A stretch of DNA of 64,000 bases. Source: Pedobacter sp. Leaf170 (GTDB taxonomy: Bacteria > Bacteroidota > Bacteroidia > Sphingobacteriales > Sphingobacteriaceae). A program made the translations under genes and the position numbers. This document shows positions 1 to 9,180 of this stretch, one piece after another; position 1 is the stretch's first letter, and the number at the start of each line of letters is the position of its first letter. Below the pieces are notes generated by a model. It did not search any database, was not told where the DNA came from, and saw only the letters and a list, made by a program, of their open reading frames with translations. Location: positions 338,858 to 402,857 of the forward strand of contig NZ_CAKLBP010000001.1 in assembly GCF_920984665.1 (NCBI RefSeq), written 5' to 3'.

Positions 1-885
1 CGTATCAGCAAAAAAATTAAAGAAGATAACGCACTTTGGTTAGGTATCCCTAAAATTCCACAAATTTTATTAGATAATACCGACCGTAACCGGACATCTC
101 CTTTCGCTTTTACAGGTAACAAATTTGAGTTAAGAGCAGTGGGTTCGTCAGCTAACTCATCAGCACCAATGACTATCTTAAACGCTATAATGGCAGAACA
201 GTTAGTTAAATTCAAATCTGAGGTTGATAAATTAATTAAGAAAGGTGATAAAAAAGACATCGCTTTATTAACGGTTATCAAAAAATACATTAAAGAATCT
301 AAATCAATTCGTTTTGAAGGAAACGGTTATAGCCAGGAGTGGGAAGATGAAGCTGCAACACGCGGTTTATCAAACATCAAAACTACGCCTAAAGCTTTAG
401 ATGCTTATTTAACAGAAAAATCTGCTACTTTATTTGAAGCTACAGGAATTTACAGCAAACGTGAAATTCATGCCCGCCATGAAATCATGTTAGAAAACTT
501 CTACAAGAAACTTCAAATTGAGGCTCGTGTAATGGGTGAAGTTGCAAATACTGCAATTATTCCTGCTGCTATCGCCTACCAAAATTCTTTAATTGAAAAC
601 GTTAAAGGATTAAAAGAACTTGGTGTAAATAGTAAATCATCTTTGGATATTGTTAAGAAACTATCTGAGCATTTAGATATCGTTAAAACCAATATCGATG
701 CCATGTTAGAAGAACGTAAAGTGACCAATAAGATTGAAGATACTCGCGAAAAAGCAATTGCTTACGACGAGAAAGTTAAATCTTACTTCGATACTATTCG
801 TTACCATGCAGATAAATTGGAGCAAATTGTTGATGACAGCGTTTGGCCATTACCAAAATTCAGAGAATTATTATTCATGAAATAA
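1..885 (+). CDS. glnN: Glutamine synthetase type III, C-terminal part (5' truncated by window edge)
   Basis: Reading frame 1 is open from the first base of the window, giving about 294 residues of a longer protein; the first in-frame ATG at 139 is internal. The visible part contains the conserved stretch RNRTSPFAFTGNKFELRAVG, followed by SSANSSAP, which is typical of the GSIII (GlnN) family that makes glutamine from glutamate, ammonia and ATP in many Bacteroidota. The helical C-terminal region with HARHEIMLENFYKK also fits GSIII, which is roughly 730 residues long, so a little over half is missing. A strong terminator follows about 35 bases after the stop, so it is probably transcribed alone or as the last gene of its unit. 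Confidence 0.92.
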   Translation, partial: RISKKIKEDNALWLGIPKIPQILLDNTDRNRTSPFAFTGNKFELRAVGSSANSSAPMTILNAIMAEQLVKFKSEVDKLIKKGDKKDIALLTVIKKYIKESKSIRFEGNGYSQEWEDEAATRGLSNIKTTPKALDAYLTEKSATLFEATGIYSKREIHARHEIMLENFYKKLQIEARVMGEVANTAIIPAAIAYQNSLIENVKGLKELGVNSKSSLDIVKKLSEHLDIVKTNIDAMLEERKVTNKIEDTREKAIAYDEKVKSYFDTIRYHADKLEQIVDDSVWPLPKFRELLFMK

Positions 886-919
886 GCCGCAAGCACAAAG
901 CTGAAAGCTCAAAGATTAA

Positions 920-950
920 GGCGTAAGGTAAAACTTTACGCCTTTTTTTT
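920..950 (+). terminator. Rho-independent terminator of glnN
   Basis: A stem GGCGTAA / TTACGCC with a short loop is followed directly by a run of nine T, 35 bases after the glutamine synthetase stop codon. Confidence 0.88.
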
Positions 951-1141
951 TGGATCATGATTTTCAGGATTAACGATTTTAAGATTCAATTGTGTTTAGC
1001 GCCAAACATAAAAGCTTACATGCTCTTAATTTCTTATATAGTAAAAAAGAAATAACATCTTATGATTATTAGAATATAAAATCATCAGACTGCTAATTCC
1101 CCCATTACCAATCCCTATAACCTATTTTCCATCATCCATTT

Positions 1142-1210
1142 CCTATTCTTTATTTCCATATTTCCAATTACCTATTCTTTATTTCCCATCTTCCATCAAA
1201 CATCTTCCAT
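1142..1210. repeat. Pyrimidine-rich short direct repeats in the glnN-purM gap
   Basis: The 388-base gap between glnN and purM holds no gene. It contains two exact copies of CCTATTCTTTATTTCC (1142-1157 and 1171-1186, period 29) and two copies of CATCTTCCAT (1187-1196 and 1201-1210), inside a strand-biased C/T-rich tract starting near 1100. The same 10-mer occurs twice again near 11507-11530, so this is a dispersed low-complexity element and not a local accident. Confidence 0.7.
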
Positions 1211-1258
1211 TTCCAAAATCCTTTGACCTTTCAGCTTTAGTCTTTCAGCTTAAAAAGC

Positions 1259-1266
1259 TATCTTTG
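1259..1266 (+). promoter_or_regulatory. Bacteroidota -7 element for purM
   Basis: TATCTTTG matches the Bacteroidota primary sigma -7 consensus TAnnTTTG exactly and lies 8 bases before the purM ATG. Such a short leader would leave little room for a Shine-Dalgarno site, which is common in this phylum. No clear -33 element was recognised. Confidence 0.5.
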
Positions 1267-1273
1267 TAGCAAC

Positions 1274-2455
1274 ATGAGTGATAATAGGTACAATCAAAGG
1301 GGTGTTTCTGCCTCAAAAGAGGATGTGCATAATGCCATCAAAAATATTGACAAAGGAATCTTCCCGAAAGCATTTTGTAAAATCATTCCGGATATTTTAG
1401 GCGGTGATGATGAATACTGTAACATCATGCATGCTGATGGTGCTGGCACGAAATCTTCACTAGCTTATGTTTACTGGAAAGAAACCAATGACTTATCGGT
1501 ATGGAAAGGCATTGCACAAGATGCCATCATCATGAATATCGACGACTTAATCTGTGTTGGTGCGACCGACAATATCCTTTTATCCTCAACAATTGGCCGT
1601 AATAAAAACCTTATTCCTGGTGAAGTACTTGCTGAAATCATTAATGGTACAGAAGAAATTTTAGCCGACTTACGCGACCAAGGCATTTCTATTTATTCTA
1701 CCGGTGGCGAAACAGCAGATGTTGGCGACTTAGTGAGAACTATAATTGTTGACTCTACGGTAACATGTCGCTTAAAGCGTGAAGATATCATCAGTAATGA
1801 TAATATTAAACCTGGCGATGTTGTAGTAGGTTTAGCATCGTACGGACAAGCAACTTACGAAACCGAATATAACGGTGGAATGGGCTCAAATGGATTAACC
1901 TCTGCCCGTCATGATGTTTTCGATAAATCAATCGCTAACAACTATCCTGAAAGTTTTGATCCTGCTGTTCCATTTGATTTAGTTTTTTCTGGAAACCAAA
2001 AGTTAACGGATGAAATTGAAGTTGAAGGTTTTGGAAAAATTACTGCTGGTAAATTGGTCTTATCTCCTACCCGTACTTATGCACCTGTTATCAAAAAGAT
2101 TTTAGAACATCACAGAAATAAAATTAATGGCATTGTACATTGCAGTGGTGGCGCACAAACTAAAGTGCTTCATTTTGTTAATGATGATGTACACGTGATT
2201 AAGGATAATTTATTTCCTGTTCCGCCATTGTTTAAATTGATTCAGGAAGAATCGGGTACAGATTGGAAAGAAATGTACAAGGTATTTAATATGGGTCATA
2301 GAATGGAGCTTTACGTTCCTCAGGAAATTGCAGATGATATTATTGCAATCTCAAAAAGCTTTAACATTGATGCACAAATTATCGGTCGTGTTCAAAACAG
2401 CGATAAAAAGCAGGTAACCATCAACAGCGAAAAAGGAATATTTGTTTATAATTAA
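1274..2455 (+). CDS. purM: Phosphoribosylformylglycinamidine cyclo-ligase (AIR synthase)
   Basis: This 393-residue protein belongs to the PurM family, which closes the imidazole ring of formylglycinamidine ribonucleotide using ATP in de novo purine synthesis. The N-terminal YNQRGVSASKEDV, the HADGAGTKSSLAY loop, MNIDDLICVGATDN and STGGETADVGDLV are the usual nucleotide-binding and ammonia-side motifs of the family; GLASYGQATYETEYNGGMGSNG covers the glycine-rich region between the two PurM domains. It is longer than the E. coli enzyme (about 345 residues), as is common in Bacteroidota. The start is preceded by a close TAnnTTTG promoter. It stands alone; the next gene is convergent. Confidence 0.93.
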   Translation: MSDNRYNQRGVSASKEDVHNAIKNIDKGIFPKAFCKIIPDILGGDDEYCNIMHADGAGTKSSLAYVYWKETNDLSVWKGIAQDAIIMNIDDLICVGATDNILLSSTIGRNKNLIPGEVLAEIINGTEEILADLRDQGISIYSTGGETADVGDLVRTIIVDSTVTCRLKREDIISNDNIKPGDVVVGLASYGQATYETEYNGGMGSNGLTSARHDVFDKSIANNYPESFDPAVPFDLVFSGNQKLTDEIEVEGFGKITAGKLVLSPTRTYAPVIKKILEHHRNKINGIVHCSGGAQTKVLHFVNDDVHVIKDNLFPVPPLFKLIQEESGTDWKEMYKVFNMGHRMELYVPQEIADDIIAISKSFNIDAQIIGRVQNSDKKQVTINSEKGIFVYN

Positions 2456-2834
2456 TTCCTCTTCCGTCATTTCGAGCGGAGCCGAGAACCACGAATGTGC
2501 TCAGCGAAGCTAAATCTTTGAACATAGCAATAAAATTTTCTGATTTCTATCGGTCATCCTGGGTGGAATCGAATGACTTACATAATAAAATATTACTAGC
2601 TCTTAAATATGTTCTGAAAGATATCTGGAATCTGCAAAAAATTTAATCTTAAATCCTAATCCATTTATTATTTTGGACTCGCCTTGCTAACATTTAGCAT
2701 CGCTAAACTAACAGATAAACACTTACTTAATAGATAAAGCGTAGATCAAGCATGGATAAAGCATAGATAGAGTACTGTAATAGTACTAAACTATATTTAT
2801 TGCATCCATTAGGACTTGAAACCTTTTATAAACG
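2456..2834. repeat. Gene-free gap with a dispersed-repeat fragment
   Basis: No plausible gene lies between purM and the TonB receptor gene. The first 120 bases (about 2465-2580) contain CGTCATTTCGAGCGGAGCC and ATCTTTGAACATAGC, wording typical of the intergenic dispersed repeats of Pedobacter-like genomes and related in style to the copies near 8913 and 29480. The rest is A+T-rich with no recognised structure. Confidence 0.5.
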
Positions 2835-2864
2835 AAAAAGTCCCGATTTGCATCGGGACTTTTT
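2835..2864 (-). terminator. Bidirectional terminator between TonB receptor gene and purM
   Basis: A 13-bp perfect stem AAAAAGTCCCGAT / ATCGGGACTTTTT with loop TTGC lies 21 bases beyond the stop of the minus-strand receptor gene; the A/T tracts allow termination in both directions. Confidence 0.85.
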
Positions 2865-2885
2865 AATTAATACTAATTTTATGTA

Positions 2886-5800
2886 TTAGTTAAAGTTATA
2901 ACGTACACCAAACTGCATGTAGTAAGTAGAAGAAATGGTTTGAGAAGTACCAAACGTTTCTCTTACGATATCACCTGAAGCGTTAGCAACTCTAAAGGTT
3001 GGTCTTGTAGTTGCGTTGATTGCACTAACATTTTGAGGAACCAAAACCTGAGCATTATTAACGAAGTTTACATTACCCCAATTACGGTTTAATAAATTTC
3101 CAACATTGAAGATATCAACAGTAAATTGGAATGAATTTTTAGTTTTACCAAAGTCTTTGAAAACTTCCTGAGTTAACCTGAAATCGAACTGGTTTCTCCA
3201 TGGAGATACACCACCGTTACGCTCAGCAACTTTACCTCTATTTTTACTCAAATATTTATCCTGAGCAATATAAGCTTCAAAGATATCAGCTTGCTCTTGG
3301 GCGCTATATGCTCTAGCGTAATTTGCTGTATTCGCTGGAATAGCCACAAATGATGCAGCAGTTAGCTCTCCTGGATTTGGAATATACATTAAATCGTTTC
3401 CTGATACGCCATCACGATTAAAATCTCCATTATAAGCATAAGAAAATCTACCTTGTTGTGCTCCTTCGTAGAATAAATTGAATGAAGTAGCTAAGTTACC
3501 GAAGTATGATTTCTTGTAAGAAATATTTGCAACAATTCTATCCGGGTTCAAGTTACTTGAATAACTTAAAGTTGGAACGTTAGCGTTGTTTTGAGTTTGC
3601 GGAGCGTTCCATAAACCAGCTAATTGGTCACCACTTTGGTCACCATAATTGCGTTGGTCAGAACGTGTATAAGCAATCATTGCTGAAATACCGTTGCTGA
3701 ATTGTTTTGTTAATTGAGCAGTAGCCATCCAATTATAACCGCCTTTAACATTCTCCATTTGGATGGCGTTAAATCCTGTTACTGTACCGTTAGTACCACC
3801 ACTTGGGGTTCCGTTAGCTACTGGTAAACCAGCTGCATTAATTGGGTTAATGTATTTATCAGAATTACTTACAGGATAAAACAATCTACCGTCTGGATAA
3901 CCTGAAATTTGAATAGTCGGATTCACTAGGTTTAAGTTTTTAGCAACCGCAACATTTAAATCACGACCATAAATACCTTCTAAAGTACCAACGATACCAC
4001 CTGGTAATTTAACATCAAAAGCTAAACTAGATTTCCACGTTTGAGGGAATCTAAGGTTTGGTGCCATTACACTAATACCTGCAGAAGGAATTGAAGTTCC
4101 AGCAGCTGGAGCTGCAGAAGATAATTGTGGAGCAATTGATGGATTAAAAAACGGCACTGCATTTCCTGTATAACTTTGAGTGTATTGGATTAAACCAGCA
4201 TCACCTGATTGAGAAACAATCCATACGAATGGGATACGACCAGTAAAGATACCAGAACCACCACGTACTTGGAATGAACGATCGCCCATTACATCCCAGT
4301 TAAAACCGAAACGAGGAGAGAAAGAAATTTTGTTTTCAGGTAAAACACCTGTGTCAACTTTTTGTCCACCAAAATTCAAACCAGCCACCAATGGATGAGT
4401 TCTAACTTCAGTTATATCTGGATAAGTAGCTTGTTCAACACGTAAACCAGCAGTTAATTTTAAACGATCACTTACGTTAAACTCATCTTGTAAATAAGCA
4501 GAGTATTGATTGAATTTAAAACTTGGATAAGCTTGAGAACCGTCAGCTGTTAGAGGATATGTAACAGTATATTGAAGTGGTCTTTGATTAGTAATAAAAT
4601 CATTCCACGTTCTGAAAGTATAGAAACCTGTACCAAAGCGTTGGAAACCATTTTTAGTTGTACTAAACTCAGCCTGAACACCTAATGTTAAATTGTGTTT
4701 ACCCAAAGCTAAACTTAAATCATCACTATAAGTATAACCTTTCACATCTCTTAGGTTACCATAAGAAAAGGGCTCATATCCAAAAGTGGTTAGAACACTA
4801 CCAAAATTATTTCCTACAGGAATACCATCTAAAATATCAACCAATGGAAAAGGATTTCCGTCAGTTGTACGAGGATCGTTCTGATGAGAATAAGTAGCTC
4901 TTAAAACATTTGTTACTTTACTACCAAAGTTTGAGTTTAACTCAGCAACACCAGAATATAAATTAGCTGCTTGATAATAATTTGAGTTGAAGAATGGTAA
5001 ACCGGCAGTTCTAGCCGTTCCAGATCTAACATTAGCATAAGCAAAACCAGTTATCGAGCCAATTGGCGAACCGCCAGTTGAAGTACTTGCTGATGAAGGT
5101 GATTTACTTTCTACCTGATTATATCGAACACTAAAACGGTGATTTTTATTAATGTTCCAATCTAAACGAGCAAACATTTTTTCGTTATCGCTTCTGTTTT
5201 GATATCCTTGATAAGGACCAGTAGCATAGTTGTAAGTATTTAATAAATATGAACTAACCTGATTCAAGAATGTTTCTGATGCCTGAACAACATTTGGATT
5301 TGCTGTTGAGTAAGGATTTGCAGGGGTTGCCGCAATTCTTTGTGTACCTGGAGCGATAGTTAGTTTTTTCTCATAGTTAACAAAGAAGAATAATTTATCT
5401 TTAATTATCGGACCACCTAAACTGAAACCAAAATTTTTCTCATCGAATTTTTGTAAAGCCGGGATACGGTAAGTTTCGCCAATTCTCTTTCCTTGTTGTT
5501 CTTCACCACGCATTGTATAGAAAGCATTACCAGAGAAAGTATTCGTACCAGAACGAGTAACCGCACTTACCGAACCACCTGTAAAACCAGTCTGACGAGC
5601 ATCATAAGGCGTTACGTTTATAGAGATTTGCTCTAATGCATCGATTGAGATTGGAGAACCACCCGCAGGGATATTACCACCAATACCAAACTGGTTATTA
5701 AAGTTAGCACCATCTACAGTAAAGTTGTTCGAACGATAGTTACCACCACCAATTGAAGTACCATTAGCTTGTGGCGTTAAACGCGTTAAATCGTTAACAC

Positions 5801-6269
5801 TACGTGTGATGGTTGGTAAGCTCTGAATTTGCGCTTTGTTAATAACAGTTGAAGTTCCGTTTTTATTAGAATTTAAAATTGTATTTGAACCTGTTCCAAC
5901 AATTTTAACCTCAGATAAAGTAGAGCTGTTATCTACCAAAGTAGTATTTACTACATAAGGCTCGCCTAATTTCAAATAAACCTCTGTTTGTTTTGCAGGG
6001 TTATAACCAACAAAACTAATTTCAATTGTGTACGGTCCGCCAACACGCATACCACCAATCGTAAAACGACCGTCGTTGTTTGTTGATACGCTGTAAACCG
6101 TTCCTGTAGGAGTATGCGTAGCTTTTACACTAGCACCAGGCAGAGCGCCCTGATTATCCTTAATTGTTCCTGTCATTGACGATGTGGTTACCTGTGCATT
6201 AGCACCTAAAGTAATCCCTACAAAAGCCACAACAACGAGTACTAATCTTAAAAGTAAAGATTTCTTCAT
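2886..6269 (-). CDS. Oar-like TonB-dependent outer membrane receptor
   Basis: An 1127-residue outer membrane protein starting with a clear signal peptide (MKKSLLLRLVLVVVAFVGIT, cleaved after ANA). Residues about 28-110 form a carboxypeptidase-regulatory-like beta-sandwich (GTIKDNQGALPGASVKATHT, GRFTIGGMRVGGPYTIEISF), followed by a plug domain (TRSVNDLTRLTPQANG, NNFTVDGANFNNQFG) and a long beta-barrel ending in an aromatic-rich strand (YYMQFGVRYNFN). This layout is that of the Oar/TonB family found in Bacteroidota and Myxococcus. Unlike SusC proteins it has no SusD partner next to it. The substrate cannot be read from sequence; peptides, signalling factors or siderophores are all possible. It is monocistronic, with a terminator downstream and a TAnnTTTG promoter upstream. 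Confidence 0.9.
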   Translation of the reverse strand: MKKSLLLRLVLVVVAFVGITLGANAQVTTSSMTGTIKDNQGALPGASVKATHTPTGTVYSVSTNNDGRFTIGGMRVGGPYTIEISFVGYNPAKQTEVYLKLGEPYVVNTTLVDNSSTLSEVKIVGTGSNTILNSNKNGTSTVINKAQIQSLPTITRSVNDLTRLTPQANGTSIGGGNYRSNNFTVDGANFNNQFGIGGNIPAGGSPISIDALEQISINVTPYDARQTGFTGGSVSAVTRSGTNTFSGNAFYTMRGEEQQGKRIGETYRIPALQKFDEKNFGFSLGGPIIKDKLFFFVNYEKKLTIAPGTQRIAATPANPYSTANPNVVQASETFLNQVSSYLLNTYNYATGPYQGYQNRSDNEKMFARLDWNINKNHRFSVRYNQVESKSPSSASTSTGGSPIGSITGFAYANVRSGTARTAGLPFFNSNYYQAANLYSGVAELNSNFGSKVTNVLRATYSHQNDPRTTDGNPFPLVDILDGIPVGNNFGSVLTTFGYEPFSYGNLRDVKGYTYSDDLSLALGKHNLTLGVQAEFSTTKNGFQRFGTGFYTFRTWNDFITNQRPLQYTVTYPLTADGSQAYPSFKFNQYSAYLQDEFNVSDRLKLTAGLRVEQATYPDITEVRTHPLVAGLNFGGQKVDTGVLPENKISFSPRFGFNWDVMGDRSFQVRGGSGIFTGRIPFVWIVSQSGDAGLIQYTQSYTGNAVPFFNPSIAPQLSSAAPAAGTSIPSAGISVMAPNLRFPQTWKSSLAFDVKLPGGIVGTLEGIYGRDLNVAVAKNLNLVNPTIQISGYPDGRLFYPVSNSDKYINPINAAGLPVANGTPSGGTNGTVTGFNAIQMENVKGGYNWMATAQLTKQFSNGISAMIAYTRSDQRNYGDQSGDQLAGLWNAPQTQNNANVPTLSYSSNLNPDRIVANISYKKSYFGNLATSFNLFYEGAQQGRFSYAYNGDFNRDGVSGNDLMYIPNPGELTAASFVAIPANTANYARAYSAQEQADIFEAYIAQDKYLSKNRGKVAERNGGVSPWRNQFDFRLTQEVFKDFGKTKNSFQFTVDIFNVGNLLNRNWGNVNFVNNAQVLVPQNVSAINATTRPTFRVANASGDIVRETFGTSQTISSTYYMQFGVRYNFN

Positions 6270-6325
6270 ACTTTGTTTTTTTAATTGTTTTTTGTTGAAT
6301 AATAAATCGGGAAGATTTTGTGCCG

Positions 6326-6333
6326 CAAATGTA
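6326..6333 (-). promoter_or_regulatory. -7 promoter element of the Oar-like receptor
   Basis: Read on the minus strand this is TACATTTG, an exact match to TAnnTTTG, 57 bases upstream of the receptor ATG. Confidence 0.6.
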
Positions 6334-6353
6334 ATTATTAATTTTTAACACAT

Positions 6354-6372
6354 TTTAACATCCAATGTTAAA
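6354..6372. promoter_or_regulatory. Palindrome at the -33 region of the receptor promoter
   Basis: TTTAACAT-CCA-ATGTTAAA is a perfect 8-bp inverted repeat lying about 21 bases upstream of the TACATTTG element on the minus strand, where the -33 region should be. Related half-sites follow at 6400-6414 (AACATTTAACATTGG) and 6420-6429 (CACATTTAAC). A regulator binding site is inferred; the regulator is unknown. Confidence 0.45.
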
Positions 6373-6796
6373 TTATTATTAATTGTGTCAAAACTTTTCA
6401 ACATTTAACATTGGTATTTCACATTTAACCTTCACTTTATCAATAACTTGCTTATTTATGATTTTAATAATGAATCCAAGTGCTTTATATGTGTGTTTTT
6501 ACACCCATTATAAACTTATTGTAACGAATTTTTCAATTGTCGTTTATTAAGAAACATTTTTTTAGTTTTGGCAAATGATAAGGCGATTATAGCCTTTAAT
6601 GGTAGTGTATAATTATTGAGATTGTACGGGATTAATTTGCATCAGGCAAAGACTTCTTCATCAGAAGATTACCAAATTTAAAATAGATTAAAAGCAAATC
6701 TTTTTGAATAGATAAGAACCATCCATAATTAAAGGATATTTTTTTTTTAATTATGGTAAGCTCCATCTGACAGATATAAAAAATAAGAAGAAACAG
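6373..6796. other. Gene-free divergent promoter region
   Basis: Apart from the half-sites at 6400-6429 described with the receptor palindrome, this A+T-rich stretch between the divergent receptor and lpdA genes holds no gene that I can support. It presumably carries the lpdA promoter, but no convincing TAnnTTTG element close to the lpdA start was found; TTAATTTG at 6632-6639 is a 7 of 8 match, 158 bases upstream. Confidence 0.4.
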
Positions 6797-8185
6797 ATGA
6801 ATTACGACGTTATTGTTTTAGGCAGCGGCCCAGGTGGTTATGTAGCTGCAATCAGAGCTTCACAATTAGGAATGAAAGTTGCAATTGTAGAGCGTGAATC
6901 TTTAGGTGGTATTTGTTTAAATTGGGGCTGTATCCCTACTAAAGCATTATTAAAAAGCGCCCAGGTTTTCGAATACATTAACCATGCTGCAGATTATGGT
7001 ATTACTACCGCCGGAGCGACTGCAGATTTTGCTGCTGTTGTAAAACGTAGCCGTGGTGTTGCCGATGGCATGAGCAAAGGTGTTCAATTCTTAATGAAAA
7101 AGAACAAAATTGACGTTGTTATGGGTACCGGTAAAGTTAAGCCAGGCAACAAATTAGAAGTTAAAGGCGCTGATGGTTCTCAAAAAGAATTAACTGCAAA
7201 AAATATTATTATCGCTACCGGTGCTCGTTCAAGAGAGTTACCAAACTTAAAACAAGACGGTAAAAAAATTATCGGCTACCGCCAGGCAATGGTTTTACCT
7301 GAATTGCCAAAAAGCATGGTGGTTGTAGGTTCTGGAGCCATAGGCGTAGAGTTTGCTTATTTCTATGCAACAATGGGTACTAAGGTAACTATTGTTGAGT
7401 TTATGGAAAATGTAGTTCCGGTTGAAGATGAAGATGTATCGAAACAATTATTACGTAGCTTGAAAAAAGTTGGTATCGATGTAATGACTTCAGCTTCTGT
7501 AGAATCTGTTGATACAAATGGCGCAGGCTGCAAAGTTTCTGTTAAAACCGCTAGCGGCATGCAAACCATCGAAGCAGATATCGTTCTTTCTGCGGCTGGT
7601 ATTGTTGCTAATATTGAGAATATTGGTTTAGAAGAAACCGGCATCAAAACTGAAAAAGGTAAAATTGTAACCGACGGATTTTATAACACATCTGTAAAAG
7701 GTTATTATGCCATTGGCGATGTTGTTGGCGGACAAGCCTTAGCTCACGTTGCCTCTGCAGAAGGTATTATCTGTGTAGAGAAAATTGCTGGTCAGCATGT
7801 TGAACCTTTAGACTACAATAATATTCCTGGATGTACCTATTGCACACCAGAAATAGCATCAGTTGGTTATACTGAAAAAGCAGCTAAAGCAGCCGGTTAC
7901 GAATTAAAAATTGGTAAATTTCCTTTCTCAGCATCGGGTAAAGCAAGTGCAGCTGGTGCAAAAGATGGTTTTATAAAATTAATTTTTGATGCTAAATACG
8001 GCGAATTATTAGGCGCACACATGATTGGCGCTAATGTTACCGAAATGATTGCGGAAATTGTAGTTGCCCGTAAATTAGAAACTACCGGACATGAAATGAT
8101 TAAATCTGTTCACCCGCACCCTACCATGAGCGAAGCCATAATGGAAGCCGCTGCTGATGCTTACGGAGAAGTAATTCATTTATAG
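6797..8185 (+). CDS. lpdA: Dihydrolipoyl dehydrogenase (E3)
   Basis: A 462-residue flavoprotein that reoxidises dihydrolipoamide in 2-oxoacid dehydrogenase and glycine cleavage complexes, passing electrons to NAD+. Visible are the FAD Rossmann motif VLGSGPGGYVAAIRA (residues 8-22), the redox-active disulfide GGICLNWGCIPTKALL (Cys40 and Cys45), the NAD-binding VVGSGAIGVEFAYFY, the second FAD motif YYAIGDVVGGQALAHVA and the C-terminal His-Glu pair in HPHPTMSEAIMEA. Length and motifs are normal for the family. It stands alone and ends in a terminator, so it is not in an operon with E1/E2 genes here. Confidence 0.95.
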   Translation: MNYDVIVLGSGPGGYVAAIRASQLGMKVAIVERESLGGICLNWGCIPTKALLKSAQVFEYINHAADYGITTAGATADFAAVVKRSRGVADGMSKGVQFLMKKNKIDVVMGTGKVKPGNKLEVKGADGSQKELTAKNIIIATGARSRELPNLKQDGKKIIGYRQAMVLPELPKSMVVVGSGAIGVEFAYFYATMGTKVTIVEFMENVVPVEDEDVSKQLLRSLKKVGIDVMTSASVESVDTNGAGCKVSVKTASGMQTIEADIVLSAAGIVANIENIGLEETGIKTEKGKIVTDGFYNTSVKGYYAIGDVVGGQALAHVASAEGIICVEKIAGQHVEPLDYNNIPGCTYCTPEIASVGYTEKAAKAAGYELKIGKFPFSASGKASAAGAKDGFIKLIFDAKYGELLGAHMIGANVTEMIAEIVVARKLETTGHEMIKSVHPHPTMSEAIMEAAADAYGEVIHL

Positions 8186-8210
8186 CATTAAATTTCATTG
8201 ATATTAGAAA

Positions 8211-8237
8211 GGAAGTTCTTTTTGAACTTCCTTTTTT
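8211..8237 (+). terminator. lpdA terminator
   Basis: Perfect 8-bp stem GGAAGTTC / GAACTTCC with loop TTTTT, followed by six T, 25 bases after the lpdA stop. Confidence 0.88.
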
Positions 8238-9180
8238 GTTTAAGAACAATCCAATTCTGAGAGTTTACCCCCCTCAAAGTATAAATCCTCCCCATGCCTC
8301 CCGAATAGTCAGGACAGGCTTCTCCAAAGGGGGATAGCGTGGCGCATCTGCAATCCCTAACAATTTCTTAATAATTTGCGCAGAAAACTCGCTATATCCA
8401 CCCTGCAATCCGGCATAGGAAATGATGGATGGATAAAACGTTAAAGCTTATGCAGAAAATTGCAAATACCAAAAAACCAAAGTAACACGTTATGCCCTAT
8501 TCTTAATCGAGTAATTGTGTTACTGAAATCAAAGCTTTAAAGAATTTACCAGACAGCAGTTCCACCTGTCCCGAGCATTCGGGAAGCCTTGATTTTTTGT
8601 TTATTTTGTATCAAGACGAAAGAAAAGGCCATTCGGCGACTAACCAAAAAATACTAAAAGATTGCTTCCTCGAAGTATTATGATAAGCTGTGCCTTGCAA
8701 TGACGAAAAACATTCGATATTAAAGTTTAACAATAATTTGAAGCGCAAATGCAGAAGCCATTCGGTTATTTCGGTCCCGCTAGGGGCTATTTTGCAAATG
8801 GTTTGTGAATGGCAAAACTTAAAAATTATCGACAATACAACATTTCGATTGCAAAGAGAACCACTAAGTGCTCAGTGCAATTAAATTTTAAATATGAGAG
8901 GAATTGTTCAAACATCACTCCATTTCGCTGCGCTTCAGTCGAGATGACGAGTACGGCTTTTAAGCACAGACCTTTGTAAGTAAACCCGACATAAACGAGC
9001 ATGAAGCGCAGCGGAATAAAGTGATTGGCGGGGCTGTAATCTGCCATTTAAACTGAACGCTCATTTCCAAAAAATTAAAACAACCCAAGCATTGTGAAGC
9101 TAAGCCATTAAAACATTTAGCTCTTTTATCTGTTCAAAAATTGAACTAATTATTATTTAATAAAAAACAAATAGAAAATT
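8238..9180. repeat. Repeat-rich, gene-free stretch of about 0.9 kb
   Basis: No protein in this stretch resembles a real gene; short open frames here run through repeat debris. Recognisable pieces are a CCTCCCGAATAGTCAGGACAGG block near 8290-8325, a hairpin TCCCGA-GCAT-TCGGGA at 8569-8584, a segment at about 8660-8710 reading TTGCTTCCTCG and CCTTGCAATGACG, and at 8913-8949 the widespread Bacteroidota intergenic repeat containing CCATTTCGCTGCGCTTCAGT and GAGATGACG. These are remnants of several different dispersed repeat families piled into one gap. Confidence 0.6.

Noticed and set aside
1100..1210. CRISPR-like array suggested by regular short repeats
   Set aside because: Repeat units are 10-16 bp, pyrimidine-only and irregularly spaced, with no spacers of uniform length and no cas genes in the window.
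8611..9047. Several overlapping short open frames on both strands
   Set aside because: They run through dispersed-repeat fragments, overlap each other and have no protein-like composition or start context.
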